Position numbers and translations under genes: made by a program. Positions 33,638-43,500 of a stretch of 64,000 bases of DNA are shown in pieces. The DNA lies in assembly GCF_009604385.1 (NCBI RefSeq), contig NZ_WEGJ01000015.1, positions 60,664 to 124,663 of the forward strand, in the 5' to 3' direction. The stretch's first letter is position 1. Every line of letters starts with the position of its first letter. The notes under the pieces were generated by a model. It made no database searches and was not told the DNA's origin. It saw only the letters and a program-made list of their open reading frames with translations. Origin of the DNA: Streptomyces smaragdinus. Its GTDB lineage: Bacteria > Actinomycetota > Actinomycetes > Streptomycetales > Streptomycetaceae.

Positions 33638-34612
33638 ATGGCCAAGAAGCGCCGTCCGCAGACCACGGCAGCAAGCAGCCGGCCGCAGCTCAGCGACGGG
33701 GAGATCCCCGTCGTCGGCGCCCGTGAGCCCTGCCCGTGCGGCTCCGGCCGCCGGTACAAGGCGTGTCACGGCCGCGCCGCCCAGAGCGCCGCGACCGAGC
33801 TGGTGCGCCGCCCGTTCGAGGGCCTGCCCGGCGAATGCGACTGGGTCGCCCTGCGCGAGCTGGTCCCGGCCGGTACGGCCGAACTGACGCTGAAGGACGG
33901 CCTGCCCGAGGGCGTCCCCTCGGTGACCCTGGCCACCGTGCTGCCGATGGCGTGGCCGGCGCTGCGCCGCGACAACGGGGCGGTGCTGCTGGGCCTGCAG
34001 AACGACACGGCGACGGGGGACATCAGCCGCGATCTGGCGGCGGTCCTCTCCCGCGCGCTGACGGTCGAGCCGGGCACTCCGGTGGAGGGCGTGGCGGGCG
34101 CGGTGGACGGGCCGCGGCTGCAGGATCTCCTCGACACCGGCGCGCCGTTCGAGCCGGTGGTCCACAGCGGGTTCGAGTTCTGGATCGAGGAGGCGGAGTC
34201 CGCCACCGGCGAGGTCGCCGCGTCCCTGGAGCGGGCGAACGCCGCCGCGCTGCCGACCGTACGGCTGACGGGCGTGGACTCGGCGTACTGGTGCGAGACA
34301 CCGGAGAAGAACCATCTGCGGTGGGTCATGCCGCAGGACGAGGACCGGCTGCTGGACGCCCTGGCGCGGCTGCACGCGGCGGGCACGTCGACGCTGGGCG
34401 AGGGGACCCGGCTGGTCGGTTCGTTCCGCGCGCACGGTCTGCTGGTGCCCGTGTGGGACCTGCCGTCGTCGATGGGCGCCGAGGACTGCGAGAAGCCGGC
34501 GGCCGCTTTCGCGGAGCGTCTTCAGGACGCGCTCGCGAAGACCGGACCCCTCACCGCCGAAGAGCGCGGGGCGCGCGGCGGGTTGACGAACCGGCAGGTC
34601 ACTCTGAGCTGA
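33638..34612 (+). CDS. DUF5926 protein with SEC-C zinc motif
   Basis: A 324-residue soluble protein. Near the N-terminus it has the zinc-binding SEC-C motif EPCPCGSGRRYKACHG (residues about 30-45) after a Lys/Arg-rich start, followed by a long domain (about 60-324) that matches the actinobacterial DUF5926 type. SEC-C motifs bind zinc in SecA and many translation-linked proteins; the function of DUF5926 proteins is unknown. A strong terminator hairpin at 34721 follows. Confidence 0.85.
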   Translation: MAKKRRPQTTAASSRPQLSDGEIPVVGAREPCPCGSGRRYKACHGRAAQSAATELVRRPFEGLPGECDWVALRELVPAGTAELTLKDGLPEGVPSVTLATVLPMAWPALRRDNGAVLLGLQNDTATGDISRDLAAVLSRALTVEPGTPVEGVAGAVDGPRLQDLLDTGAPFEPVVHSGFEFWIEEAESATGEVAASLERANAAALPTVRLTGVDSAYWCETPEKNHLRWVMPQDEDRLLDALARLHAAGTSTLGEGTRLVGSFRAHGLLVPVWDLPSSMGAEDCEKPAAAFAERLQDALAKTGPLTAEERGARGGLTNRQVTLS

Positions 34613-34720
34613 CGGCCGGACACGGACCGGCGTACCGGTCGGTATGGCCTTCGTCACTCCGGTCCAGAATCGCGCGATCCAATTTGCATGACGCCGATTC
34701 CTTGTTACCTTCGCTTGTAG

Positions 34721-34758
34721 CCCGGTCGCTGGTGCATCCCCCGTCGCCAGCGACCGGG
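34721..34758 (+). terminator. Strong rho-independent terminator
   Basis: A perfect 12-bp stem CCCGGTCGCTGG/CCAGCGACCGGG (34721-34732 with 34747-34758) followed by TTCTTCC, 109 bases after the DUF5926 stop. Confidence 0.75.
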
Positions 34759-34790
34759 TTCTTCCATGCCCGGTACGGGAAGGCCCTGCG

Positions 34791-35519
34791 TCAGCGTCCG
34801 CCCGGCTCCGAGGGCCGCAAGGCCGCCCCCGCCGCGACGAGTTCACCGATCACCGAACCGATCCCCGGCAGCCACGGCGCACCGCCGTCGGCGCCCGCGC
34901 CCGGCGGCCGCTCCCAGCGCACGCGCCGCGCGCCCGCGCCGTTCGTCGCCACCGTCCCCGGCAGCGCGAGATAACCGCCCTCGCCGTGGAAGCGCAGGGT
35001 GGGCGGCACCCACTCCAGCTCGTTCAGCAACTCGCCCAGTTCGGCGAGGCTGTACGGGGCGACCAGCAGCGCCCACCGGTCCGGCGTGGCGACCACCGGC
35101 CCCGTACGCACCCCGAGTTCGTCGAGCCGGCGCAGCGCGCGCACCCCGGCCACGGCCGGCAGGCTGACGGCGCTCGGGCCGCGCCCGCCCGTCGCCAGCA
35201 CGACGGGGGCGTCGGGCCGCCGCTCCCACCACCAGGCGACCATCCGGGCGTCGGTCGTCGAGGCGAGCAGCGGCGGCTCGAACGGATGCGCGCCCGGCTG
35301 GGCGCAATCGGGCGCCGGGCAGCCGCAGCGGACGTCGCGCCCGGCGCGTCGGACCGGGGCGCCGACAGTGCGGTCCCGGGCGGGGGCCAGCCCCGCACCG
35401 GGCAGAATCGGCCAGCCGAAGACCGTGGCGTAGCCGAGGGCCGTTGCCGGCAGCGCGGGTGTCGCACTCCGAGGGAGCCGGAGCCTGCGCCGCATTCGCT
35501 TTCCGGGGGTTTCGCGCAT
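34791..35519 (-). CDS. Degenerate Prim-Pol-like protein
   Basis: A 242-residue protein resembling the Prim-Pol domain of the gene at 21687: ALGYATVFGWPILPGAGLAP at the N-terminus, a CGCPAPDCAQPGAHPF zinc-like stretch, and ARMVAWWWERRPDAPVVLA. However the catalytic DxD is not seen (the equivalent strand reads GPVVATPDRWALLV) and the sxH motif is absent, so it is probably inactive as a primase. The ATG at 35519 is preferred; the frame is open further upstream without a good start. It converges with the DUF5926 gene and its terminator. Confidence 0.7.
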   Translation of the reverse strand: MRETPGKRMRRRLRLPRSATPALPATALGYATVFGWPILPGAGLAPARDRTVGAPVRRAGRDVRCGCPAPDCAQPGAHPFEPPLLASTTDARMVAWWWERRPDAPVVLATGGRGPSAVSLPAVAGVRALRRLDELGVRTGPVVATPDRWALLVAPYSLAELGELLNELEWVPPTLRFHGEGGYLALPGTVATNGAGARRVRWERPPGAGADGGAPWLPGIGSVIGELVAAGAALRPSEPGGR

Positions 35520-36072
35520 GGCGCTCAGCCTCCTCGATCGATCCCGCGAAACTTGGATACAGGCGGTGCCGCCTTGTACGTGACTGGACTGCCGGCCTGG
35601 ACGTGCTCCGTGCGTGGTCAACGTGCGTGTACGAACCTGTACGTGCTGACTGACGAGCATGCTGCAGGTACTGCATGGCGCGGGGGTGGCGCGCGGACAG
35701 CGCGCGGGACTCCCTGCCGCCCTCCCCCCGGAGGAGCGGTGCAGGGGTCTCACCGTTCTACGAGTATGACGCTCCGCAGGCCCATTGGGTTCCGAACGGA
35801 CCGTTCAACCTCATGTCCAGCAGACCGCAATCCACCCGACGGCGGGGCGCTTTTCAGCCAATCCCATACGTGTCCCCCGACCGCTCCAGACTCGCTCTGA
35901 CGCACGTCGACAACACTGGACATCGCATCACCAGAACGTGTAAATGTGGACACATTGCCAGCGGGGCAGCTTGCTGCACTCTTCTCCAGGCACGGGGGTA
36001 CGTCGTGACACCGTCCAGCGAACAGCACCGGTCGGCGGAGACATCCGCCCCCCGCGTCCCAGGACGCGTTCC
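35520..36072. other. Gene-free spacer with palindrome, likely promoters
   Basis: These 553 bases hold no convincing gene, although frames are open in both directions. GC content is lower than in flanking genes. Several acgtg/gtacg motifs recur at 35578-35650, and a 14-base palindrome AATGTG-GA-CACATT occurs at 35943-35956, 117 bases before the phosphatase start. Promoters for the divergent Prim-Pol-like and phosphatase genes probably lie here. Confidence 0.5.
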
Positions 36073-37443
36073 GTGAGCACCCCACCCCTGCCGAATGTGG
36101 CCGGAATTGAACTGCCGCGAGCGGCCTCGGCCCCTCCGTCCGTCTCCGTGGACCCGGACCAGGGCGGCGTCACACGCGCCGATCTGACCGCCTGGGTCTC
36201 CGATCTGACGACGCTGCACGAGCTCACCTCGCACCTCTTCCGGGCCGGTTCCCTCGACGACGCGCTGCGCGAGGTGCTGCGCGCCGGCGCGCTGCTGACG
36301 GGCGCCCGGCGCGGGCTGCTCGTCCTGCACCCCGCCGACGGGCTCGGCCCCATCGCGCACGTCGGACTCGGCCTCAGCCGCTCCGAGCTGGGCGCCATCG
36401 AGACGATCCCGCGCCACTCCTCGTCCTGCGGCCGCCTCATCGACGCCCCCGGCCGGCCCGCGCCGGAGATCGTGCACCCCGATCTGGCGCACGAGACCGG
36501 CCTCGACCCGCGCCACCGCGAGGTCGCCGCGCGCCTGGGCTGCGCCGCCAGCTACGCCGTACCGCTGCTCACCCGGGCCGGGGCGCTGCTGGGCGCCGTC
36601 GTCTGGCTGTACGACGAACCGGCCGTCCCCTCGGACGCCCGCCGTCAGCTGATGGCGCTGTATATCGGCCAGGCGTGCGAGAGCGTCGCTCGGCGCGTCG
36701 AGCTGGCGCGCGCCCAGCACGCGCTGGCCCTGCTGCGCGAGGGCCTGCTGCCGTCCCGGCTGCCGCAGGTCCCGGGCGCCCGGCTGGCGGTACGGCACCG
36801 CACCGGCCCGCGCGGCGGCGGCGACTGGTACGACGTCATGCCGCTGCCCGACGGGGCGCTGGGCCTGGCGCTCGGCTCCGTGACCGGGCAGGGCGCGACG
36901 GCGGTGGCCGCCATGGGACGGCTGCGGGCCTCCCTGCGGGCGTACGCGGTGATGGAGGGCGAGGACCCGGTGGCCGTGCTCTCCGACCTGGAGCTGCTGC
37001 TGCGCCAGACCGAGGGCCGGCGCACCGCCACGGCGCTCTTCGCGCACGTCGAGCCCGGCGGCCGGCGCCTGGTGCTGGCCGGCGCGGGGCACTGCCCGCC
37101 GCTGATCACGGGGGACTACCGGACGGAGTACGCCGAGACCACGCTCTCCGCGCCGCTGGGGATGCTGTCGTGCTGGGAGGCGCCCAGCGTCGACATCGAA
37201 CCGGCGCCCGGCGAAACGGTCCTGCTGTACACCGACGGCCTCCTGCACCGCACCGGCGAACCGCTGGAACGCGCCCTGGCCCGCCTCCACCGCGCCGCCT
37301 CGGGCACCCCCCCGGCCCTGCGCCGGGACCCCCAGCTGCTCGCCGACCACGTCCTGCGGACGATGCTCCCGGACGGCCGCGCGGACGACCAGGACCATCC
37401 GGAGGACGTGATTCTGCTCGCCGTACAGCTCACCAACGGATAA
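36073..37443 (+). CDS. GAF-PP2C (SpoIIE-type) protein with an altered metal site
   Basis: A 456-residue protein: a GAF sensor domain (about 60-225) followed by a PPM/SpoIIE-type domain (about 240-455). GGDWYDVMPLPDG keeps the first metal-ligand Asp, and EDVILLAVQL keeps the last, but the middle motif, normally GDVxGxG, reads GSVTGQGATA: the Asp is Ser. That Asp binds a catalytic metal, so activity may be lost or changed. The GTG at 36073 is not certain; the frame is open upstream to 35944. Soluble, no membrane segment. Confidence 0.85.
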   Translation: MSTPPLPNVAGIELPRAASAPPSVSVDPDQGGVTRADLTAWVSDLTTLHELTSHLFRAGSLDDALREVLRAGALLTGARRGLLVLHPADGLGPIAHVGLGLSRSELGAIETIPRHSSSCGRLIDAPGRPAPEIVHPDLAHETGLDPRHREVAARLGCAASYAVPLLTRAGALLGAVVWLYDEPAVPSDARRQLMALYIGQACESVARRVELARAQHALALLREGLLPSRLPQVPGARLAVRHRTGPRGGGDWYDVMPLPDGALGLALGSVTGQGATAVAAMGRLRASLRAYAVMEGEDPVAVLSDLELLLRQTEGRRTATALFAHVEPGGRRLVLAGAGHCPPLITGDYRTEYAETTLSAPLGMLSCWEAPSVDIEPAPGETVLLYTDGLLHRTGEPLERALARLHRAASGTPPALRRDPQLLADHVLRTMLPDGRADDQDHPEDVILLAVQLTNG

Positions 37444-37524
37444 ACGCCGAGGTCCCCGGGCTCCTGCCGGGACGAGTACGCCCATACGATGGAGGGTGGC
37501 CGTAATGCGAACCAGGAGGCACCC

Positions 37525-39024
37525 GTGACGGAGCGGACGACCGAGGACCAGGCCCACGAGGCCGCGGAGCTCGAGGCCCCGGAGACAACCGAGGGCGAGC
37601 AGACCGAGGCGATAAAGCAGCGGAAGAACGGGCTGTATCCCGGCGTGTCCGACGAGCTCGCCGAGAACATGAAGCAGGGCTGGGCCGACACCGAGCGCCA
37701 CGACCTCGAGCCCGTCGCGCAGGCGGCGCACGCCGCGCGCCGGCGCGCCGCCCTGTCCGCCGCCTTCCCGGGCGACCGCCTGGTGATCCCGGCCGGCAAT
37801 CTGAAGGTCCGGGCCAACGACACCGACTACCCGTTCCGCCCCTCCTCCGACTACGCGTACCTCACCGGCGACGCCACCGAGGACGGCGTACTCGTCCTGG
37901 AGCCCACGGAGAACGGCCACGACGCCACCGCGTACCTGCTGCCGCGCTCCGACCGGGAGAACGGCGAGTTCTGGCTCTCCGGCCAGGGCGAGCTGTGGGT
38001 CGGCCGGCGCAACAGCCTCACCGAGAACGAGCGGCTGCTGGGCCTGGCCGTGAAGGACGTCCGCGAGCTCGCCGGCGCGCTGAAGGAGGCCACCGGCCCC
38101 GTCCGGCTGCTGCGCGGCTACGACGCCGGCATCGAGGCGGCGCTGGCCGACAAGGTGACCGCCGAGCGCGACGAGGAGTTCCGCGTCTTCCTCTCCGAGC
38201 AGCGCCGGGTGAAGGACGACTGGGAGATCGCCGAGCTGCGCTTCGCCTGCGAGGCCACCGGCCGCGGCTTCGAGGACGTCGTCAAGGTGCTCGACAAGGC
38301 CGAGGCGACCAGCGAACGCTTCATCGAAGGAACGTTCTTCCTGCGCGCCCGCGTGGAGGGCAACGACGTCGGCTACGGCTCGATCTGCGCGTCGGGCCCG
38401 CATGCCACGACCCTGCACTGGGTACGCAACGACGGCGCCGTCCGCTCCGGCGACCTGCTCCTGCTCGACGCCGGCGTGGAGACCCGTCACTTCTACACCG
38501 CCGACGTCACCCGCACCCTGCCGGTCGGCGGCCGGTTCACGCCCGTCCAGCGCAAGGTGTACGACGCGGTGTACGACGCGCAGGAGGCGGGCATCGCGGC
38601 CGTCGTGCCCGGCGCCCCGTACCGGGCGTTCCACGACGCCGCGCAGCGGGTGCTGACCGAGCGGCTGGTGTCCTGGGGGCTGCTGGGCGACCTGGACGTG
38701 GAGAAGGTCCTGGAGCTCGGCCTGCAGCGCCGCTGGACGCTCCACGGCACCGGCCACATGCTGGGCCTGGACGTGCACGACTGCGCCGCCGCGCGCACCG
38801 AGTTCTACGTCAACGGCGATCTCGAGCCGGGCGTCGTGCTGACCGTGGAGCCGGGGCTGTACTTCCAGTCCGACGATCTGACGGTGCCGGAGGAGTACCG
38901 GGGCATCGGCGTGCGGATCGAGGACGACATCCTCGTCACCGAGGACGGCAACGAGAACCTGTCCGCCGGGCTGCCGCGGCAGGCGGACGAGGTCGAGGCG
39001 TGGATGGCGGGGCTCAAGGGCTGA
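37525..39024 (+). CDS. pepP: Xaa-Pro aminopeptidase (M24B)
   Basis: A 499-residue peptidase releasing N-terminal residues from Xaa-Pro peptides. The AMP_N domain (about 60-195) precedes the pita-bread M24 domain. Dinuclear metal ligands are visible: Asp in LLLDAGVE, Asp in TADVTRT, His in HGTGHMLGLDVHD, Glu in VEPGLYF and Glu in VRIEDDILVT. The roughly 45-residue acidic N-terminal extension (EDQAHEAAELEAPETTEGEQ) is usual in Streptomyces PepP. The GTG at 37525 follows an aggagg site. A terminator hairpin lies just past the stop. Confidence 0.93.
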   Translation: MTERTTEDQAHEAAELEAPETTEGEQTEAIKQRKNGLYPGVSDELAENMKQGWADTERHDLEPVAQAAHAARRRAALSAAFPGDRLVIPAGNLKVRANDTDYPFRPSSDYAYLTGDATEDGVLVLEPTENGHDATAYLLPRSDRENGEFWLSGQGELWVGRRNSLTENERLLGLAVKDVRELAGALKEATGPVRLLRGYDAGIEAALADKVTAERDEEFRVFLSEQRRVKDDWEIAELRFACEATGRGFEDVVKVLDKAEATSERFIEGTFFLRARVEGNDVGYGSICASGPHATTLHWVRNDGAVRSGDLLLLDAGVETRHFYTADVTRTLPVGGRFTPVQRKVYDAVYDAQEAGIAAVVPGAPYRAFHDAAQRVLTERLVSWGLLGDLDVEKVLELGLQRRWTLHGTGHMLGLDVHDCAAARTEFYVNGDLEPGVVLTVEPGLYFQSDDLTVPEEYRGIGVRIEDDILVTEDGNENLSAGLPRQADEVEAWMAGLKG

Positions 39025-40318
39025 TCCGCGGGGCGCCCCCCGTTCTCCGGCGGGGGGCGCCCGACGCCTCGGGGGCGGCCGGTCCCCCGCCCGGCAGGAG
39101 CCCCAGCGCGGCCACCGCGGCGGCCGAGGCGCAGGCGGGCACGGCGTAGCTGCCGCCCGCCTCCCCCGCCAGGTGCCCGAGCGCCACGGACGCCCCGAAG
39201 GCGGCCACCAGCCATGTGTTGGCCTCGGTCCGCCGCCCCGGCGGGGCCAGCTCGTCCACCAGCCGGTACGCGACCGTGAGCAGCGGGATGAAGCAGACCC
39301 CCGGCAACGCCACGAGGGCCACCGCCGCCACCGGCGCCGGGTCCAGCACCGGCAGCGGCACCCAGGCCACGGCGAACGCCCCGGTCAGCCAGAGCATCCG
39401 GCGGTGGTTCTCCCCGCCCGGCAGACACCGCCGGTGCTTGCCGCCCGGCCGCGAGCGCCGGTGGTACACCGCCCCGCCGACGATGCCGGCGCCGGACAGC
39501 GTCATCGGCAGCGCCGCCGCCAGCCAGTCCGCGTCGTGCCGTACCGCCGCCGCGAGGGCGGCCACGTTCAGCGCGCCCAGCGCGCCGCCGATGCACAGCA
39601 GCGCCAGCAGCAGCCGCCGTATCCCCGGCGACCCCAGCGGCCCGTACCGCCACCCCCGCGCCTGCGCGGACCGAGGCACCGGACGCCACCGGCGCGACGG
39701 CCACGAACTGGCCAGCCACACCGCGCCGACCAGCCCGAACAGCGCCGTCGACAAGAGCGCGGCCTGCGGAAACAGCAGGGCGGCGGTCAGCTGCACCAGC
39801 CCCGGCCCGAGCGCGTACACCAGCTCCTGCAGCGAGGCGTCGAGGGCGTACGCGGCCTCCAGCCGGGACGGCGGCACCGTGGCCCGCAGCAGCACCCGCA
39901 GGCAGGCCTCCAGCGGCGGACTGGCCGCGCCGGCCGCCGCGGCCAGCAGCAGCCCCGGCCAGCTCCCCGTACCGACGAGGGCGAGCGCGGTCAGCACGCA
40001 CGCGGCGGCCACCGAACCGCCGACGAGCGGCCCGTACTGCCCCCGCCGGTCCGCGAGCCGCCCGAGCAGCGGCTGCCCGACGGCCGCCGCCAGCCCGTAC
40101 GCGGTGGCCAGCTGACCGCCGCGCGCCAGATCGCCCCCGTCCGCGGTGGCGGCCAGCAGCAGCGCCAGGGGCGCCATCCCGCACGGCAGCCGGCCCAGAT
40201 GCGTGGCGACGAAGAGCGCCGGGACCGGCCGCCGCAGCAACCGGGGCGGCGGATCCGTCCCGCCGCTCCCGGGTAACGGATCCGCCCCCGCCGTACGGAC
40301 ATCGTTGTCCTGAGACAT
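39014..40318 (-). CDS. MFS transporter (12-TM type) with TTA codon
   Basis: A 434-residue major-facilitator protein with about 12 hydrophobic segments; the motif A-like loop is GRLADRRGQYGPLVGG. The cytoplasmic loop YHRRSRPGGKHRRCLPGG is unusually basic. Codon 15 (Leu) is TTA (taa at 40274-40276 on the plus strand), so expression should need the bldA tRNA. The ATG at 40318 has a gggagggg site, but that site lies in a stable hairpin (40321-40375). The gene is divergent from an AfsR-like regulator that also carries a TTA codon. The cargo is unknown. Confidence 0.87.
   Translation of the reverse strand: MSQDNDVRTAGADPLPGSGGTDPPPRLLRRPVPALFVATHLGRLPCGMAPLALLLAATADGGDLARGGQLATAYGLAAAVGQPLLGRLADRRGQYGPLVGGSVAAACVLTALALVGTGSWPGLLLAAAAGAASPPLEACLRVLLRATVPPSRLEAAYALDASLQELVYALGPGLVQLTAALLFPQAALLSTALFGLVGAVWLASSWPSRRWRPVPRSAQARGWRYGPLGSPGIRRLLLALLCIGGALGALNVAALAAAVRHDADWLAAALPMTLSGAGIVGGAVYHRRSRPGGKHRRCLPGGENHRRMLWLTGAFAVAWVPLPVLDPAPVAAVALVALPGVCFIPLLTVAYRLVDELAPPGRRTEANTWLVAAFGASVALGHLAGEAGGSYAVPACASAAAVAALGLLPGGGPAAPEASGAPRRRTGGAPRISP
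39031..39062 (+). terminator. pepP terminator inside the end of the convergent MFS gene
   Basis: A perfect 12-bp stem GGGCGCCCCCCG/CGGGGGGCGCCC (39031-39042 with 39051-39062), 7 bases after the pepP stop and within the last codons of the MFS gene on the other strand. Confidence 0.65.
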
Positions 40319-40376
40319 GGGGGAGCCCCTCCCGCTGATCGGTGAATTCGGCATGACGCGGGAGGGCCGGCTCCCC
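40319..40376 (-). promoter_or_regulatory. Leader hairpin burying the MFS ribosome site
   Basis: CCCTCCCGC (40327-40335) pairs with GCGGGAGGG (40358-40366), extended by GGGAG/CTCCC (40321-40325 with 40371-40375). On the minus strand the GGGAGGGG ribosome site just upstream of the ATG at 40318 is the 3' arm of this hairpin, so translation may be limited until the stem opens. Confidence 0.5.
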
Positions 40377-40405
40377 TCGGCTGCCCTGCGTCATGATGCG
40401 GGGAG

Positions 40406-40454
40406 GCGCTTTCTCCGCGCTTTCCTCCGCGCTTTCCTCCGCGCTTCGCGGAGG
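40406..40454. repeat. Tandem 12-base repeat ending in a hairpin
   Basis: About 3.5 copies of GCGCTTTCCTCC run from 40406 to 40446 (the first copy lacks one C). The last copy merges into a perfect hairpin CCTCCGCG-CTT-CGCGGAGG at 40436-40454. It lies between the MFS and AfsR-like starts. Confidence 0.75.
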
Positions 40455-40481
40455 GCCGGATCGCCCTACCGGGTGAGGGAG

Positions 40482-40508
40482 TTGTCCACAGTCGGCTACT
40501 TGTCCACC
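40482..40508. other. Pair of DnaA boxes upstream of the AfsR-like gene
   Basis: TTGTCCACA at 40482-40490 matches the Streptomyces DnaA-box consensus exactly, and TTGTCCACC at 40500-40508 has one change. They are 18 bases apart in the same direction, about 90 bases before the AfsR-like start. Confidence 0.6.
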
Positions 40509-40595
40509 ATTCGTCCCCGAGCAGATGGGTTCGCCCTAGACTGCGGACAACGTATTCGCCGATCAGGCCGAGCCGGGGGACTTGGGTGATGAGCA

Positions 40596-43500
40596 ATGCA
40601 GTTCATGGTTCTGGGACCGCTGCGGATGACCGGTCGCGGGGACGCGGCGGCCGGCGAGGTGCCCGGGGCGCTGCGGCGGGGGCTGTTGTCCCTGCTGCTG
40701 GCGCGGGCGGACGAGCCGGTGCCCGCCGAGGTCCTCCTCGACGCGCTGTGGGGTGAGCGGCCCGAGCCCGGGCGGATACGGCGGCTTCAGTTACAGGTGC
40801 ACCGGCTGCGCCAGCTCCTCGACGCGCCGGAGCGGCTGGAGTTCGGCGCCTCGGGCTACCGGCTGCGGGTCCGGCCCGGGGAGCTGGACGCGGGGCGGTT
40901 CGGCGCGCTGCTGACGGAGGCCGGGCCCGCCGGGCCGGCGCGCCGGGTGGAGCTGATCCGTGAGGCGCTGGCCCTGTGGCAGGGCGAGACGCCCTACGCG
41001 GGGGTGGAGCTGCCCGCGCTGGCCGGGGAGGTGCAGCGGCTGGGCGACCGGCGGCTGCTGGCGCTGGAGGAGCTGTACGAGGCGGAGTTGCGGTGCGGGC
41101 ACGAGGCGCGGGCGGCCGGCGAGCTGGCCCGGCTGACCGAGCGCCATCCGCTGCGTGAGCGGCTGCAGGCGCTGCTGGTCACCGCGCTGTACCGGAGCGG
41201 CAGGCAGGCCGACGCGCTGGCCGCGTACCGCCGGGCCCGGCGGGAGGTGGTCACGGAGCTCGGGCTCGAGCCGGGGCCGGAGCTGCGCGCCCTGGAGCAG
41301 GCGATCCTGGCGGGCGAGCCGCTCGAGCCCGACCGTACGGGTATGGGCGGGCGGTCGGACCCCGGCCCCGTCGTGCCCCGGCAGCTCCCCCACCCCGTGC
41401 CCGGCTTCACCGGCCGCGACGCCGAGCTCGCCCTGCTGGACCGGCTGACGGCGGAGGGCGGCACGGCGGTGATATCCGCCGTGGCGGGGACGGCCGGGGT
41501 GGGAAAGACAGCGCTGGCGGTGCAGTGGGCGCACCGCGTCCGGGACCGCTTCCCCGACGGTCAGCTGTATGTGGACCTGCGCGGCTTCGGGCCCGGCCGG
41601 CCCGCCGAACCGGCCGACGTGCTCGCCGCGTTCCTGCGCGCCCTCGGCGCCGACGCCACGGTCGTCCCCCGTGACACGGTGGAGCGGGCCGCGCTGTTCC
41701 GCTCGCTCGTCGCCCGCAGACGGCTGCTGGTGGTGCTGGACAACGCCCGCAGCGCCGAGCAGGTCCGCCCCCTGCTGACCGGCTCGCCGTCCTGCTTCGT
41801 CCTGGTCACCAGCCGGAACACCCTCGCCGGGCTGGCCGCCCGGGAGGGCGCCCACCGGATCGACCTGGACCGGATGACCGACGACGAGGCCCACCGGCTG
41901 CTGGTGTCACTGCTGGGCGAGCGCTGCAGCGCGGATCCCGGGGCCACCGCGCGGCTCGTCGAACGCTGCGCCCGGCTGCCGCTGGCGCTGCGGATCGCCG
42001 CCGAACGGATCCGGGAGACACCGCACCGGACCCTTCGCGGCCTGGTCCTGGAGCTCACCGACGAGCGGGACCGGCTCGATCTGCTGGACGCGGGGGATCC
42101 GCACGCCTCCGTCCGGGCCGCGTTCTTCGCCTCGTACCGGAATCTGGAGCCGGACACCGCACGGCTGTTCCGGCTGCTGGGACTGCATCCCGGCCAGGAC
42201 ACCGACGAGTACGCGCTGGCCGCGCTCGCCGGGGACCCGGGGCGCCGGGCGACCCGGCGGGGACTCGACCGGCTGGTGCGGGCCAGCCTCGTCGACGAGG
42301 TCACCGCCGGCCGCTACCGGCTGCACGACCTGCTGCGCAGCTACGCCGCGGAGCTGACGGCCGCCGCGGACACCGGGGCCGAGCGCACGGCCGCGCTGTC
42401 CCGCCTGTGCGACTACTACCTGCGCACCGCCGCCCTGGCGGCGGACATACTCGCCCCGCACGAGCTGCGGCCGGCGCCGGCCGTACGGAAGGTCCCCGAG
42501 CCGCCGCCCCTGGCCGGCTACCACGCGGCGCTGGCCTGGCTGGACACCGAACGCGCCAATCTGATCCGCACCGCGACCGCCGCGGCCGACCACAAACTGC
42601 CCGGCCGTACGGGCGACTTCTCCACCGCGCTGCTGTGGTATCTCGACCTCGGCCTGCATCTCGACGAGGCCCGCGAGCTCCACACCCGGGCCCTGGAGGC
42701 GGCCCGGGAGCACGGTGACCTCGCGGCCGAGGGCAGCGCGCTGCGGGCGCTGGGGCTGGCCGACTTCCGGCTGGACCGCCTCCAGGACGCGGCCCGGAGC
42801 CTGGAGCAGGCCCTCGACCTGCACACCCAGGCGGGCGACCCGCTGCTCGAGGCCGCCTCCGCCGGGGTCCTCGGCGTGGTCCTCGGTCTGCTGGGCCGGT
42901 CCGGCGAGGCGGTGCGCCAGCTGCGCCGTTCGGCCGAGCTGTACCGCGGGCTCGGCGTCCGGCGGGCGCTGCTGCAGCGGCCCATGCTGAACCTGGGGCT
43001 GCTGCTGCGCCGCCTCGGCCGTACGGCGGAGGCCGAGAGAGCCCTGCGGGAGGCGCTGGACATCGCCGTGGAGTGCCGCCAGCCGCCGGGCCAGGTGCTC
43101 TCCCTGTGCGGGCTGGCCACGCTGTACCGGGACACCGGACGCCACGACGAGGCCCTCGACCACGCCGAACGGGCCGTGGCGACGGCCCGGACGGGCGGCC
43201 TCCCGTTCGTCGAGGGCTTCGCGCTGACCCGGCTCGGCGCCGTCCACCGGGGGCTCGGTGACCACGACAGCGCCCGCCGCCGGTACTGCGAGGCCCTGGC
43301 CATCGCCCGCGCCGGCTTCAACGCCCGGCTCGAGATGTCGGTGCTGAACGACCTGGCGGCAACCCATGTCGCGCTCGGCGGGGCGGCCGACGCCCTGCGC
43401 TGTCACACGGAGGCGCTCGCCATCGCCGTCGACCGCGGCACCGCGTACGAACAGGCCCGGGCGCACGCGGGCCTCGGCCGCTGCCACGACGCCCTCGGCG

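Noticed and set aside
35675..36076. A 133-codon plus-strand frame with CKCGH and CC motifs in the spacer before the phosphatase
   Set aside because: It has no ribosome site, covers the palindrome and lower-GC sequence, and shows no domain; likely non-coding.
35854..38778. A 974-codon open frame on the minus strand opposite the GAF-PP2C and pepP genes
   Set aside because: It is antisense to two well-supported enzymes, has low-complexity Gly/Arg/Ala/Val-rich translation with no domain, and arises from GC-rich third positions.
40406..40454. Possible CRISPR array
   Set aside because: The repeat unit is 12 bases in direct tandem without spacers; no cas genes in the window.
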